Part shown: positions 7,701-16,158 of the stretch, in pieces | Numbering within the stretch: the stretch's first letter is position 1 | Layout of the letters: each line of letters begins with the position of its first letter | Assembly (NCBI GenBank): GCA_910577335.1 | Contig: CAJTMJ010000014.1 | Span: 18,815 to 82,814, forward strand | Direction of reading: 5' to 3' | DNA length: 64,000 nt | From: an uncultured Duncaniella sp. | GTDB taxonomy: Bacteria; Bacteroidota; Bacteroidia; Bacteroidales; Muribaculaceae | Position numbers and translations under genes: made by a program | Notes under the pieces: model-generated | What the model was told of the DNA's origin: nothing | Seen by the model: only the letters and a program-made list of their open reading frames with translations | Database searches by the model: none

Positions 7701-10268
7701 ATGAAAATAATTCCCCGTATTACATCTCTGTTATTGCTGGCTTGTGGGCTGACATTTAGTGTAATGGCTCAAAACGAACCATTCCGCAACACGTCGCTCC
7801 CGGCAGCGGAACGTACAGCCGACTTATTGTCACGCCTGACTATCGATGAGAAGATTTCACTTATGATGGACAACTCTCCAGCCATTCCCCGTCTTGACAT
7901 ACCGACATATAACTGGTGGAGCGAGGCTCTACATGGCGTTGGACGTGCAGGTATTGCAACAGTGTTGCCACAGTCAATCGGCATGGCAGCCACCTTTGAT
8001 GATGCCGCTGTCGGAGACGCATTCACAATGGTGAGTGACGAGGCAAGAGCGAAATTCAACAAATTCCGCAAGGATGGCGAGATAAAACGCTACCAAGGTC
8101 TGTCGTTCTGGACCCCGAATGTCAACATATTCCGTGACCCTCGCTGGGGCAGAGGACAGGAGACCTACGGAGAAGATCCCTACCTCGCATCCACAATGGG
8201 TGTTGCAGTCGTTAACGGACTGCAGGGTGACACTTCCGGCAAGTATCTCAAGACCCTCGCAGGTGCCAAGCACTATGCGGTACATAGCGGTCCGGAATGG
8301 AACCGTCACGAATTCGACGCAAAGAATATCGACCCACGTGACCTTTGGGAAACATATCTGCCGGCATTCAAGGACTTGGTAGACGCAGGCGTATGGCAAG
8401 TGATGTGCGCCTATAACCGATTCGAAGGTGAACCTTGCTGCTCAAACAAGAAACTGCTCACACAGATACTCCGCAACGAGTGGGGATATGACAAAATCAT
8501 AGTCAGCGACTGCTGGGCAATACGTGACTTCACTGCCGATTGGGCGCACAAAACCCATCCATCCAAGGCACATGCGAGCGCCGATGCCGTTATCTCCGGC
8601 ACAGACCTTGAATGTGGTTCGGAGTATAAAGGATTGCGTGAGGCTTACGACAACGGGATGATAACCGAGGCTGCCATTGATGCTGCATTGCTCAAACTTC
8701 TTGAGGCTCGTTATCGCCTTGGCGAGATAGACGGAGCCACAGACACGCCTTGGGAAAAGTATGATTCAACATACGTTGATAACGATGCCCACCGTGCGAT
8801 AGCTCTCGACATGGCTCGCAAATCAATGACACTGCTTAAAAACAACGGTATACTCCCATTGAAACCCAACAGCGGCAAAAAAATTCTTGTAATGGGACCG
8901 AACGCAGCCGACTCAGTGATGCAATGGGGTAATTACAACGGATTCCCCTCTCACACCGTCACCATAGCGGAAGGAGTCAAGGCATTTGAACCCGGCGCAC
9001 AATATCTCAAGGGTTGCGACCACGTGGTGAACAGCAATCTCATCTCTCATTTCGACAAATTCAAAAATGGCGTCAAAGCCACTTATTGGAACGGAAAAGA
9101 GAGCAAGCCCGCAGCAACAGTCACATACACTTCCCCTATCACACTCTCAACCGGCGGTGCCACTGTTTTTGCACCGGACGTAAATCTCACAGACTTCCGT
9201 GGAGTGTATACAGGGACTTTCATTCCTGAAGAAGATGGTGACTACATAATAAAATTAGAGACCAGCAAGGATGACCTTGTTCTCAGTGTTGACGGCAAGG
9301 ATGTGGCAAAACGCTATTCAGGCGGTAGAAACGGTCATAACCTGTCACAGTCGTTCAACGCCAAGGCAGGACAGCCTGTCGAGATAAAGCTATCGTATGC
9401 TCATGGAGCCGATGTAGCCGACCTCAAATTCGATGTACTGTCAGCCAAAGAAGAAACAGTTGATTTTTCGGATGCGGACATAGTTATATTCGCCGGCGGT
9501 ATCTCCCCGAAACTTGAAGGTGAAGAGATGAAGGTATCGGTACCCGGTTTCCGTGGTGGCGACCGTGAGACTATCGAACTGCCGCGTGTGCAGCGTGATC
9601 TGATAAAGAAGATCAAGGATGCGGGCAAGCAAGTGATATATGTCAACTGCTCCGGTTCGGCAGTGGCACTCGCTCAGGAAGATTCCATCTGCGATGCGGT
9701 GCTTCAGGCATGGTATCCCGGACAGGCTGGCGGACAGGCAGTGGCAGAAGTAATATTCGGCGCATATAATCCCGCCGGACGTCTCCCAGTGACATTCTAT
9801 AAGAATGACGCACAGCTTCCCGATTTCGAGGATTACAATATGATGAACCGCACATATCGTTTCTTCCGTGGCGAACCGCTCTATCCGTTCGGTCACGGGT
9901 TAAGCTACACCACATTCAATTATGGTAATGCTTCACTGAGCAATATGAAGCCATCGGTAAATGACACCTTCACACTTAACATACCTGTGACTAACGCAGG
10001 AAAAATCAACGGTGATGAAGTGGTGCAAGTATATGTTCGCAAGCTTAACGACCCATCGGGACCGATAAAAACTCTCCGCGGTTACAGCCGTGTAAATATC
10101 CCTGCCGGCAAAACCGAGACAGTGAAGTTTACCCTTACACCCGAAACATTTGCCGCATTTGATCACAAATCACAGCGTATGGCAACACTGCCCGGCGATT
10201 ATGAAATCCTCTACGGGTCATCGTCAGCCGACAAGGATTTGAAAACGATGAAAATTTCACTACGATAA
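7701..10268 (+). CDS. GH3 beta-glycosidase with PA14 insert (beta-glucosidase/xylosidase type)
   Basis: 855 aa secreted enzyme; signal peptide MKIIPRITSLLLLACGLTFS with likely cleavage after VMA-Q. The GH3 N-terminal barrel holds the substrate-binding KH motif (Lys190-His191) and the nucleophile in KIIVSDCWAI (Asp270). The GH3 C-terminal domain is interrupted by a PA14 domain (about 455-590, YTGTFIPEEDGDYIIKLE). The region around LEGEEM (about 605) probably supplies the acid/base Glu. A fibronectin-III-like domain closes the protein (about 770-850). The architecture matches periplasmic beta-glucosidases and beta-xylosidases that trim oligosaccharides from plant fibre; the exact sugar cannot be told. 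It is transcribed alone and ends in a very strong hairpin. Confidence 0.93.
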   Translation: MKIIPRITSLLLLACGLTFSVMAQNEPFRNTSLPAAERTADLLSRLTIDEKISLMMDNSPAIPRLDIPTYNWWSEALHGVGRAGIATVLPQSIGMAATFDDAAVGDAFTMVSDEARAKFNKFRKDGEIKRYQGLSFWTPNVNIFRDPRWGRGQETYGEDPYLASTMGVAVVNGLQGDTSGKYLKTLAGAKHYAVHSGPEWNRHEFDAKNIDPRDLWETYLPAFKDLVDAGVWQVMCAYNRFEGEPCCSNKKLLTQILRNEWGYDKIIVSDCWAIRDFTADWAHKTHPSKAHASADAVISGTDLECGSEYKGLREAYDNGMITEAAIDAALLKLLEARYRLGEIDGATDTPWEKYDSTYVDNDAHRAIALDMARKSMTLLKNNGILPLKPNSGKKILVMGPNAADSVMQWGNYNGFPSHTVTIAEGVKAFEPGAQYLKGCDHVVNSNLISHFDKFKNGVKATYWNGKESKPAATVTYTSPITLSTGGATVFAPDVNLTDFRGVYTGTFIPEEDGDYIIKLETSKDDLVLSVDGKDVAKRYSGGRNGHNLSQSFNAKAGQPVEIKLSYAHGADVADLKFDVLSAKEETVDFSDADIVIFAGGISPKLEGEEMKVSVPGFRGGDRETIELPRVQRDLIKKIKDAGKQVIYVNCSGSAVALAQEDSICDAVLQAWYPGQAGGQAVAEVIFGAYNPAGRLPVTFYKNDAQLPDFEDYNMMNRTYRFFRGEPLYPFGHGLSYTTFNYGNASLSNMKPSVNDTFTLNIPVTNAGKINGDEVVQVYVRKLNDPSGPIKTLRGYSRVNIPAGKTETVKFTLTPETFAAFDHKSQRMATLPGDYEILYGSSSADKDLKTMKISLR

Positions 10269-10280
10269 CATCGGAATAAC

Positions 10281-10340
10281 ATATCAATAAATAATAAAGG
10301 ACGCAAACTTTGAATTGCGTCCTTTATTATTTATTGATAT
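10281..10340. terminator. very long perfect bidirectional terminator
   Basis: A perfect 26-bp inverted repeat (10281-10306 and 10315-10340) with the loop ACTTTGAA. The stem has a GGACGCAA top and AT-rich flanks that give T-runs on either strand. It lies between the convergent GH3 and prfB genes and serves both. Confidence 0.9.
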
Positions 10341-10398
10341 CAGCGAATTACGGGTACAAAATATTGCCGTCCCCTACTCTACCTAAATATTGCCGTCG

Positions 10399-11515
10399 TT
10401 ATTCTTCGTTGCCGGCAAATTCCATCAAGTAAGCTTTGATGAAGGCATCGAGGTCGCCATCCATCACACCGTTTACATCGCTGGTCTGATAGTTGGTGCG
10501 GTGGTCCTTCACTCGGCGGTCGTCAAACACGTAGCTGCGAATCTGCGAGCCCCATTCAATCTTCATCTTACCGGCTTCAATCTTGGCTTGCTCCTGCAAA
10601 CGGTGTTGGAGTTCCTTGTCATAAAGAATAGAGCGTAGTTGACGGAGGGCATTTCCCTTGTTCTTAGGCTGGTCGCGTGTTTCGGTGTTTTCGATGAGGA
10701 TTTCCTCCTGCTCACCTGTGTAAGGGTCGGTATACTGATAGCGCAGACGCACACCTGATTCGACCTTGTTGACATTCTGACCCCCAGCACCGCCTGAACG
10801 GAATGTATCCCACGAGAGCAATGCCGGTTCGACCTTCACTTCTATTGTATCATCCACAAGCGGAGTCACAAACACGGAGGCAAACGAAGTCATTCGCTTA
10901 CCCTGCGCATTATATGGTGACACACGCACGAGACGATGCACACCATTCTCGCTCTTGAGGTAGCCGTATGCGAAATCGCCTTCCACATTGATGGTGCATG
11001 ACTTTATTCCGGCTTCGTCACCTTCGAGAAGGTTGGCGATAGATGTCTTATATCCGTGATCCTCACACCAGCGCAGATACATGCGCATAAGCATTGAAGC
11101 CCAGTCCTGACTCTCGGTACCGCCGGCACCGGAGTTGATTTTCAATACCACACCGAGCTTATCCTCTTCACGGCGAAGCATGTTTCGCAATTCAAGATTC
11201 TCAATTTTTGTGATGGCATCCTTATAGAGAGCGTCAAGATCTGATTCCTCCACGAGTCCTTCCTTCAGGAAGTCCCATGCAAGTTCCAGTTCATTCACCA
11301 CCTTGTCTATCTCCTCGTAGCCGTCGATCCATGCTTGGAGATCCTTGATTTTTTTCATCTGCGCCTGTGCCTCTTTGGGATGTTCCCAAAAGTCAGGCAC
11401 GTGGGTGCGCAATTCCTCTTCCTCTACTTGTATTTTCTTGTTGTCGATGTCAAAGATACCTCCTCAACGCCAACTTGCGTTCAAAAGTCTCTTTTAATTG
11501 TTCTTGAGTAATCAT
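10399..11515 (-). CDS. prfB: Peptide chain release factor 2, with programmed +1 frameshift
   Basis: RF2 releases finished proteins at UGA and UAA codons. The gene is read in two frames. Frame zero runs from ATG 11515 for 21 codons (MITQEQLKETF to ALRRYL) and meets an in-frame TGA at 11452-11450. Reading resumes one base on, at GAC 11451, and runs 350 codons to the stop at 10399, giving 371 aa in all. The slippery CTTTGA with AGGAGG just upstream is the classic RF2 autoregulatory site. The second part holds the GGQ peptidyl-release motif (SGGAGGQNVNKVESGVR). Starting instead at the ATG at 11412 would lose the N-terminal helix. Confidence 0.96.
11449..11464 (-). promoter_or_regulatory. RF2 programmed frameshift site
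   Basis: On the minus strand this reads AGGAGGTATCTTTGAC: an internal Shine-Dalgarno-like AGGAGG, a 3-base spacer, the slippery CTT, stop TGA, and C as the next base. Low RF2 lets the ribosome slip and make more RF2. The internal AGGAGG is notable in a lineage that seldom uses SD sites for initiation. Confidence 0.93.
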
Positions 11516-11554
11516 ATATTACGTTTCAAACAGGGTTATAAAATTAATTTTCTG

Positions 11555-11582
11555 CAAATTTACGTATAATTTAGTAATTTTG
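11555..11582. promoter_or_regulatory. divergent promoter region for prfB and the exchanger gene
   Basis: Minus strand: TAAATTTG (11562-11555), giving prfB a leader of about 35 nt. Plus strand: TAATTTTG (11575-11582), only 4 bp before the ATG of the exchanger at 11587. The two -7 elements lie 12 bp apart, so the promoters overlap. Confidence 0.55.
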
Positions 11583-11586
11583 CAGC

Positions 11587-13248
11587 ATGGATTTGATTAA
11601 TGACATATTCATCAATCATTCGGCATTGCAGGCGGTGATTATAATCTCGATTATAATTGCCGTAGGACTCGCATTCGGTAAGATACGTATTTGCGGAATC
11701 TCGCTCGGGGTGACGTTTGTGTTTTTCGCCGGTATTCTTGCCGGTCACTTAGGGCTTTCAATCGATCCGACAATACTGCATTACACCGAAAATCTCGGTC
11801 TCGTTCTTTTCGTGTATGAACTCGGACTTAAGGTCGGTCCCGGCTTTTTCAGTTCATTCCGCAAAGGGGGTTTGCAGCTCAACATGCTCGGATTAGGAGT
11901 GATAGCCATCGGCACTCTGATGACAATACTTTTCAGCGCAGGACTTGGAGTGCCTATCGGTGAGGCAACGGGACTGCTTTGCGGAGCCACTACAAATACC
12001 CCGGCTCTCGGTGCGGCTCAGCAGGCTCTTCAACAGATGGGGATGTCGGCAAACGGAGCGGCACTCAGCTGTGCCGTCACATATCCCCTCGGAGTGGTCG
12101 GGGTAATACTTGCCGTGATAGTGATACGTAAAATGTTCCTGTCTCCCGGCTCGCCCCTGACCTCCCAACAGGAGGAAGCCGACGCCACGTTCATTGCCGA
12201 ATTCAAGATATGCAATCCGGCAATCTACAACATGACCCTGAAACAGATTTCGGAGGTCACCAAGACGAAATTTGTAATATCTCGTCTGTGGCACAATGAC
12301 ACAGTGACTATACCCGACTCACGCACAGTACTTCAGAAGGATGACCACTTGCTTGTGATAACCACTCCCGAAGACACGCCCAAACTTAAAGTGCTGTTCG
12401 GCGAGCAGGAGGCACGTGACTGGAACAAGAAGGATATCGACTGGAATTCGATAGACAACCAATTGATTTCACGGCGAATAATAGTGAGTCGTCCAGCCAT
12501 TAACGGAAAGAAACTCGGTTCGCTCAAATTGCGCAACCATTACCACATCAACATAAGCCGTGTAAGCCGTAGCGGGCTTCATCTGCTTGCCACACCGGGA
12601 TTGGTGTTGCAGCTTGGCGATGCGCTCACGGTTGTGGGAAGTGCTGCAGACATTGAAAAGGTGGAACAGATACTTGGCAATACAGCCATCAAACTCAAAG
12701 ACCCTAATCTTGCTGCGATATTTATTGGTATAGTGGTCGGATTGGTAGTCGGCTCGATACCTATCGCTGTCCCCGGAATATCGACACCGATAAAATTAGG
12801 ATTGGCAGGTGGTCCGATTATCATAGGCATACTCATAGGGCGATTCGGTCCACATTTCCGGCTTGTGACCTATACCACACGGAGTGCTAATCTGATGCTA
12901 AGAGGTATCGGTCTGTCGCTCTACCTTGCCTGTCTCGGGCTTGATGCGGGTAGCCAATTCCTTGACACCATCATGCGCTCGGAAGGGCTGTTGTGGATAG
13001 GACTTGGATTCCTCATCACATTGATTCCGGTGCTGATAATGGGTGGTGTGGCAATGAAACTATGCCGACTCGACTTCGCCCTGACATGCGGTATGCTCTG
13101 CGGGAGCATGGCAAACCCCATGGCTCTCAATTATGTAAACGACACAGTGCCGGGCGACTATGCCACTGTCAGCTATGCGTCAGTATATCCCCTCTCAATG
13201 TTCTGCCGAGTCATCATCGCCCAGCTGATAATACTCTGCATGGTGTAA
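11587..13248 (+). CDS. AspT/YidE-family putative anion exchanger with two TrkA-C domains
   Basis: 553 aa inner-membrane protein. It has the duplicated AspT/YidE/YbjL layout: five or so N-terminal helices (residues 1-165, with GATTNTPALGAAQQAL), two cytoplasmic TrkA-C (RCK-C) domains in tandem (about 205-280 and 290-370), then a second helix block (about 380-553) with the mirrored motif CGSMANPMALNYVND. Relatives include the aspartate:alanine exchanger AspT; the substrate here is unknown. The predicted -7 element ends 4 bp before the ATG, so the transcript would have little or no leader. Single gene, ending at a perfect terminator. Confidence 0.88.
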   Translation: MDLINDIFINHSALQAVIIISIIIAVGLAFGKIRICGISLGVTFVFFAGILAGHLGLSIDPTILHYTENLGLVLFVYELGLKVGPGFFSSFRKGGLQLNMLGLGVIAIGTLMTILFSAGLGVPIGEATGLLCGATTNTPALGAAQQALQQMGMSANGAALSCAVTYPLGVVGVILAVIVIRKMFLSPGSPLTSQQEEADATFIAEFKICNPAIYNMTLKQISEVTKTKFVISRLWHNDTVTIPDSRTVLQKDDHLLVITTPEDTPKLKVLFGEQEARDWNKKDIDWNSIDNQLISRRIIVSRPAINGKKLGSLKLRNHYHINISRVSRSGLHLLATPGLVLQLGDALTVVGSAADIEKVEQILGNTAIKLKDPNLAAIFIGIVVGLVVGSIPIAVPGISTPIKLGLAGGPIIIGILIGRFGPHFRLVTYTTRSANLMLRGIGLSLYLACLGLDAGSQFLDTIMRSEGLLWIGLGFLITLIPVLIMGGVAMKLCRLDFALTCGMLCGSMANPMALNYVNDTVPGDYATVSYASVYPLSMFCRVIIAQLIILCMV

Positions 13249-13292
13249 ATTCATAAATGGGCGATGCACTCACGGTTGAACTGATATAGCAA

Positions 13293-13324
13293 TTGTAAGG
13301 GCGCAAAATATTGCGCCCTTACAA
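13293..13324. terminator. perfect bidirectional terminator
   Basis: TTGTAAGGGCGCAA, loop AATA, TTGCGCCCTTACAA: a 14-bp perfect stem between the convergent exchanger and fucosidase genes. The flanks are AT-rich. Confidence 0.85.
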
Positions 13325-13352
13325 AATATGCAATTAACTGAGGGATAAAAAT

Positions 13353-15239
13353 TTATCTTATAGAGGTGTTGAGTTCGAGAGCTATGACTGTGAGGTCGTC
13401 TTTGATGGGGTTGATGTTTGAGAGTTTCACGTTCTTGCCTTTCTGTTTGTGTGGGATTTTCTCTCCGGTGACAAGATTGTAAGCCTTACGGACTTTCATT
13501 CCCTTGTCGAGCGGAAGCAATGTGAAATCATTGTCGGAATATTCGCCCAAGAAGTATATGTAAATCATATTGTCCCGATAACAGAACCCATACTGACCGT
13601 CAACCGGCTGCCAAGGGCCTCCACGAGTGCCGTAGATAGCCTCTTTAGTAGCATTTACCCAGTCGCCAAACTGCAACATACGCTGCTCAACGGCACCGGG
13701 AATCACACCATGCCTGTCAGGACCGACATTAAGCAAGAAACACATGTTGCGCACAAGGCAGTCAGCGAAAAGCCTTTTAACACGGTTCAAGGGCATAAGC
13801 TTTGTCGAATCCTCCATCTGCTTGTTGTATCCCCAGCCGGAACCTATCGACACACACTTCTCAACCACTCCGCTGCGGATGGGACCCTTGACATCGCCAC
13901 TCCCCTCTTCACAGGTGAAATCGCCAACCCATCCGGAACGAGGATTGGTCACTATGTCAGGTTGATATTTTCGAACCATACCCATGATACCCAACGGTTT
14001 TCCGGTTACAGAATCAAAATCCTGAAAATACGGGTTTACCTGCCATTCGTTGTCTGGATCCATGTATAGTCCGGATTCCCAAAACGGGGCGGCATCAGCA
14101 TCGGTGCCCTTCTGCGCAAGCCAACCGCCATCCCAAAAGAGATGGTCGATCTTGCCATATTTGGTCATCAACTCCTTCACCTGACAGTAAAGCTCCTCCT
14201 TCATCAACCGGGCATTCTCTTTATGCCACTCTTCCGTGACATATCCGAACCTATTGTCGAGGTTGCAGTCCTTACCTGTGACATCGAAGTAGCCCGGATA
14301 GCGCCAGTTGATCAGAGTTTTGTAAAACCCGACTTTTAGTCCTGCCTCACGACAAGCATCCACATATTCCTTCACCAAGTCACGGTTGAGAGTATTCTTC
14401 GATGTGAACGCATTCATGTATTTGCTTTCAAACAAGGCATAGCCATCGTGGTGCTGAGTAGTGAGACAGCAATATCTCATGCCAATCTTCTTGGCAAGCT
14501 CCATCCATTTACGAGGGTCGAAATCCTTGGCGTCAAAATATTCATCTCCGGATTCGGGATAAGCTAACTTGCGGTATTCATCCGGGGAGATACCATTGTT
14601 CTCCATATACCATTCACCCTGTCCGGGACCGGCATACAATCCCCAATGGATAAACATACCGAGTTTCCCATCAAGCATCCATTGGATCTTATCGTCAGGC
14701 TGCATGGCGATACCAAGATCTGTTTTAATCTCACGCGGTTCTCTCGGAGGTATTCCGTCAAGCACAACCTCAGCATAATCACCGAGCCTTTTTATCTCTA
14801 TTTCATCAGCCCATGAATGTGTATTACCGGCATTGCTGTCAAAGATAATTTCAAGCTTCGCTCCTTCACTGTCATTACCGACATTGAACTTTTCGGAAAA
14901 CTGTGTCCAGTCAGCTTTTGCGAAAGATATGCTGATATTGTTTTTACCAAGTCCTGAAATCTGAGCGGACATGTTGTCGGCACCGCTTTCAGTACGCAGA
15001 GCGATATTCAGCTCATATACCGAGCCCGGCTGCAATTTCAACACCTTAACAGCCCTTGTTCCGGGAGTAAGTCTAAGCGCATTGCCGTTTAAACCGCCCT
15101 GTGCAATAGATATATTTCCGGCAGCTGCCTTGAATCCTTCGGTATCAGAGTCGAACGAACAACGCACCGCACTTTGTCCGCAGACTACAGGGATTGATAA
15201 AATAAAAAACGATAATAGAGAATATATCCTCCTATCCAT
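13353..15239 (-). CDS. GH29 alpha-L-fucosidase with N-terminal beta domain
   Basis: 628 aa secreted enzyme with signal peptide MDRRIYSLLSFFILSIPVVC. Residues about 25-160 form a beta-sandwich, probably carbohydrate-binding. The GH29 barrel follows: GMFIHWGLYAGPGQGEWYME (about 194-213), the TTQHHDGYALF segment (about 260-270), and the likely nucleophile Asp370 in KIDHLFWDGGW. A C-terminal beta domain ends the chain. GH29 enzymes remove alpha-linked fucose, for example from mucin or milk glycans; linkage preference cannot be read from sequence alone. Transcribed alone on the minus strand. The Cys at residue 20 followed by GQ could also be a lipobox-like site, but type I cleavage seems as likely. 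Confidence 0.92.
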   Translation of the reverse strand: MDRRIYSLLSFFILSIPVVCGQSAVRCSFDSDTEGFKAAAGNISIAQGGLNGNALRLTPGTRAVKVLKLQPGSVYELNIALRTESGADNMSAQISGLGKNNISISFAKADWTQFSEKFNVGNDSEGAKLEIIFDSNAGNTHSWADEIEIKRLGDYAEVVLDGIPPREPREIKTDLGIAMQPDDKIQWMLDGKLGMFIHWGLYAGPGQGEWYMENNGISPDEYRKLAYPESGDEYFDAKDFDPRKWMELAKKIGMRYCCLTTQHHDGYALFESKYMNAFTSKNTLNRDLVKEYVDACREAGLKVGFYKTLINWRYPGYFDVTGKDCNLDNRFGYVTEEWHKENARLMKEELYCQVKELMTKYGKIDHLFWDGGWLAQKGTDADAAPFWESGLYMDPDNEWQVNPYFQDFDSVTGKPLGIMGMVRKYQPDIVTNPRSGWVGDFTCEEGSGDVKGPIRSGVVEKCVSIGSGWGYNKQMEDSTKLMPLNRVKRLFADCLVRNMCFLLNVGPDRHGVIPGAVEQRMLQFGDWVNATKEAIYGTRGGPWQPVDGQYGFCYRDNMIYIYFLGEYSDNDFTLLPLDKGMKVRKAYNLVTGEKIPHKQKGKNVKLSNINPIKDDLTVIALELNTSIR

Positions 15240-15292
15240 AACAATTTTGACTTTTTCCTTATGTTCTAATTTTAAATCAGCCTGTTACTTTC

Positions 15293-15313
15293 GGACGCTC
15301 CGGGGGAGCGTCC
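15293..15313. terminator. hairpin upstream of the fucosidase gene / after truA
   Basis: GGACGCTCC, GGG, GGAGCGTCC: a perfect 9-bp stem. Next to it (about 15323-15353) is a second imperfect stem, AGCCTTAT / ATATAGGCT. Together they probably end truA transcription on the minus strand before the fucosidase gene. Confidence 0.6.
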
Positions 15314-15359
15314 CTACTACTGGTAGCCTTATTTTGAAATATAGGCTTAAGGTGGCTAT

Positions 15360-16094
15360 TTAGTAGGTCACTTCCCAGAGATATAGGGCATGACCGGGCA
15401 TTGAGGTGCCCGCTGCGCAACGGTCACGGCGGTCGATGACAGCCTGAAACTCTTCAACCGACATTTTGCCACGACCAACCTCCACAAGTGTGCCGACAAC
15501 GGCACGGACCATATTTCGGAGGAAACGATCGGCTGTAATCACAAACACCCACCCATCGGTGCCGGGAATCTGATGCCAACAGGCATGAGTGACCTTGCAG
15601 ATATTGGTCTTGGCATCGGTGTGCAGTTTTGCAAACGATGTAAAATCGTGAGTGGTCAAAAGCAGCTGCGCAGCTTCATTCATCTTGTCATAGTCGAGTC
15701 CGGCAGGAGCTTTCCAGCAAAGCTGATGGAAAAACGGTGACTTTTCCGACATGGCATAGTAATGATATGTGCGGGACGTGGCATCGAAACGGGCATGTTT
15801 ATCAGGCTCGACCTCATAAATCTCATACACGGCGATATCTTTACCAACCAAAGAATTAATAGCCCTAACCAGTTTCTGAGGGTCTTCAAGAGGTGAATCG
15901 ACATCAAAATGAGCTATCATCATGCGGGCGTTGACACTGGTATCGGTACGACCGGCTCCAACAATCTTCATCTCCCGGCGCAACACTGTGGAGAGAGCTT
16001 TTTCCAAAGTCTCCTGCACGGTCACTTCTCCCGGCTGACTTTGCCAGCCATGGAAAGGAGCACCTCTATAAGCAAGCCGCATGAAATATCTCAT
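15360..16094 (-). CDS. truA: tRNA pseudouridine(38-40) synthase TruA
   Basis: 244 aa. It converts uridines 38-40 in the anticodon arm of many tRNAs to pseudouridine. The start MRYFMRLAYRGAPFHGWQSQ is typical, and the catalytic Asp is in GAGRTDTSVNA (Asp51). That motif is usually GRTDxGVHA; here Gly is Ser and His is Asn, while the Arg and Asp are kept. The RNA-binding and C-terminal regions (FLRNMVRAVVGTLVEVGRGK) are normal and the length is as expected. It lies downstream of speA, separated by a perfect terminator. Confidence 0.95.
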   Translation of the reverse strand: MRYFMRLAYRGAPFHGWQSQPGEVTVQETLEKALSTVLRREMKIVGAGRTDTSVNARMMIAHFDVDSPLEDPQKLVRAINSLVGKDIAVYEIYEVEPDKHARFDATSRTYHYYAMSEKSPFFHQLCWKAPAGLDYDKMNEAAQLLLTTHDFTSFAKLHTDAKTNICKVTHACWHQIPGTDGWVFVITADRFLRNMVRAVVGTLVEVGRGKMSVEEFQAVIDRRDRCAAGTSMPGHALYLWEVTY

Positions 16095-16110
16095 CTATAT
16101 TATAAATCTG

Positions 16111-16148
16111 AAAGAGGTGTTTGGTTTACGGGAACCAAACACCTCTTT
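16111..16148. terminator. perfect terminator between speA and truA
   Basis: A 16-bp perfect stem (16111-16126 and 16133-16148) with the loop TACGGG. On the minus strand it directly follows the speA stop codon by about 10 bp, so speA is mostly transcribed as a single gene. Confidence 0.85.
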
Positions 16149-16158
16149 TATGAACATA

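Noticed and set aside
10399..11515. prfB as a frameshifted pseudogene
   Set aside because: The frame change coincides exactly with the known RF2 slippery site and internal SD, so it is programmed.
13449..14069. A 206-codon open frame on the plus strand inside the fucosidase gene
   Set aside because: It is antisense to a conserved GH29 enzyme, has no recognisable product and no promoter.
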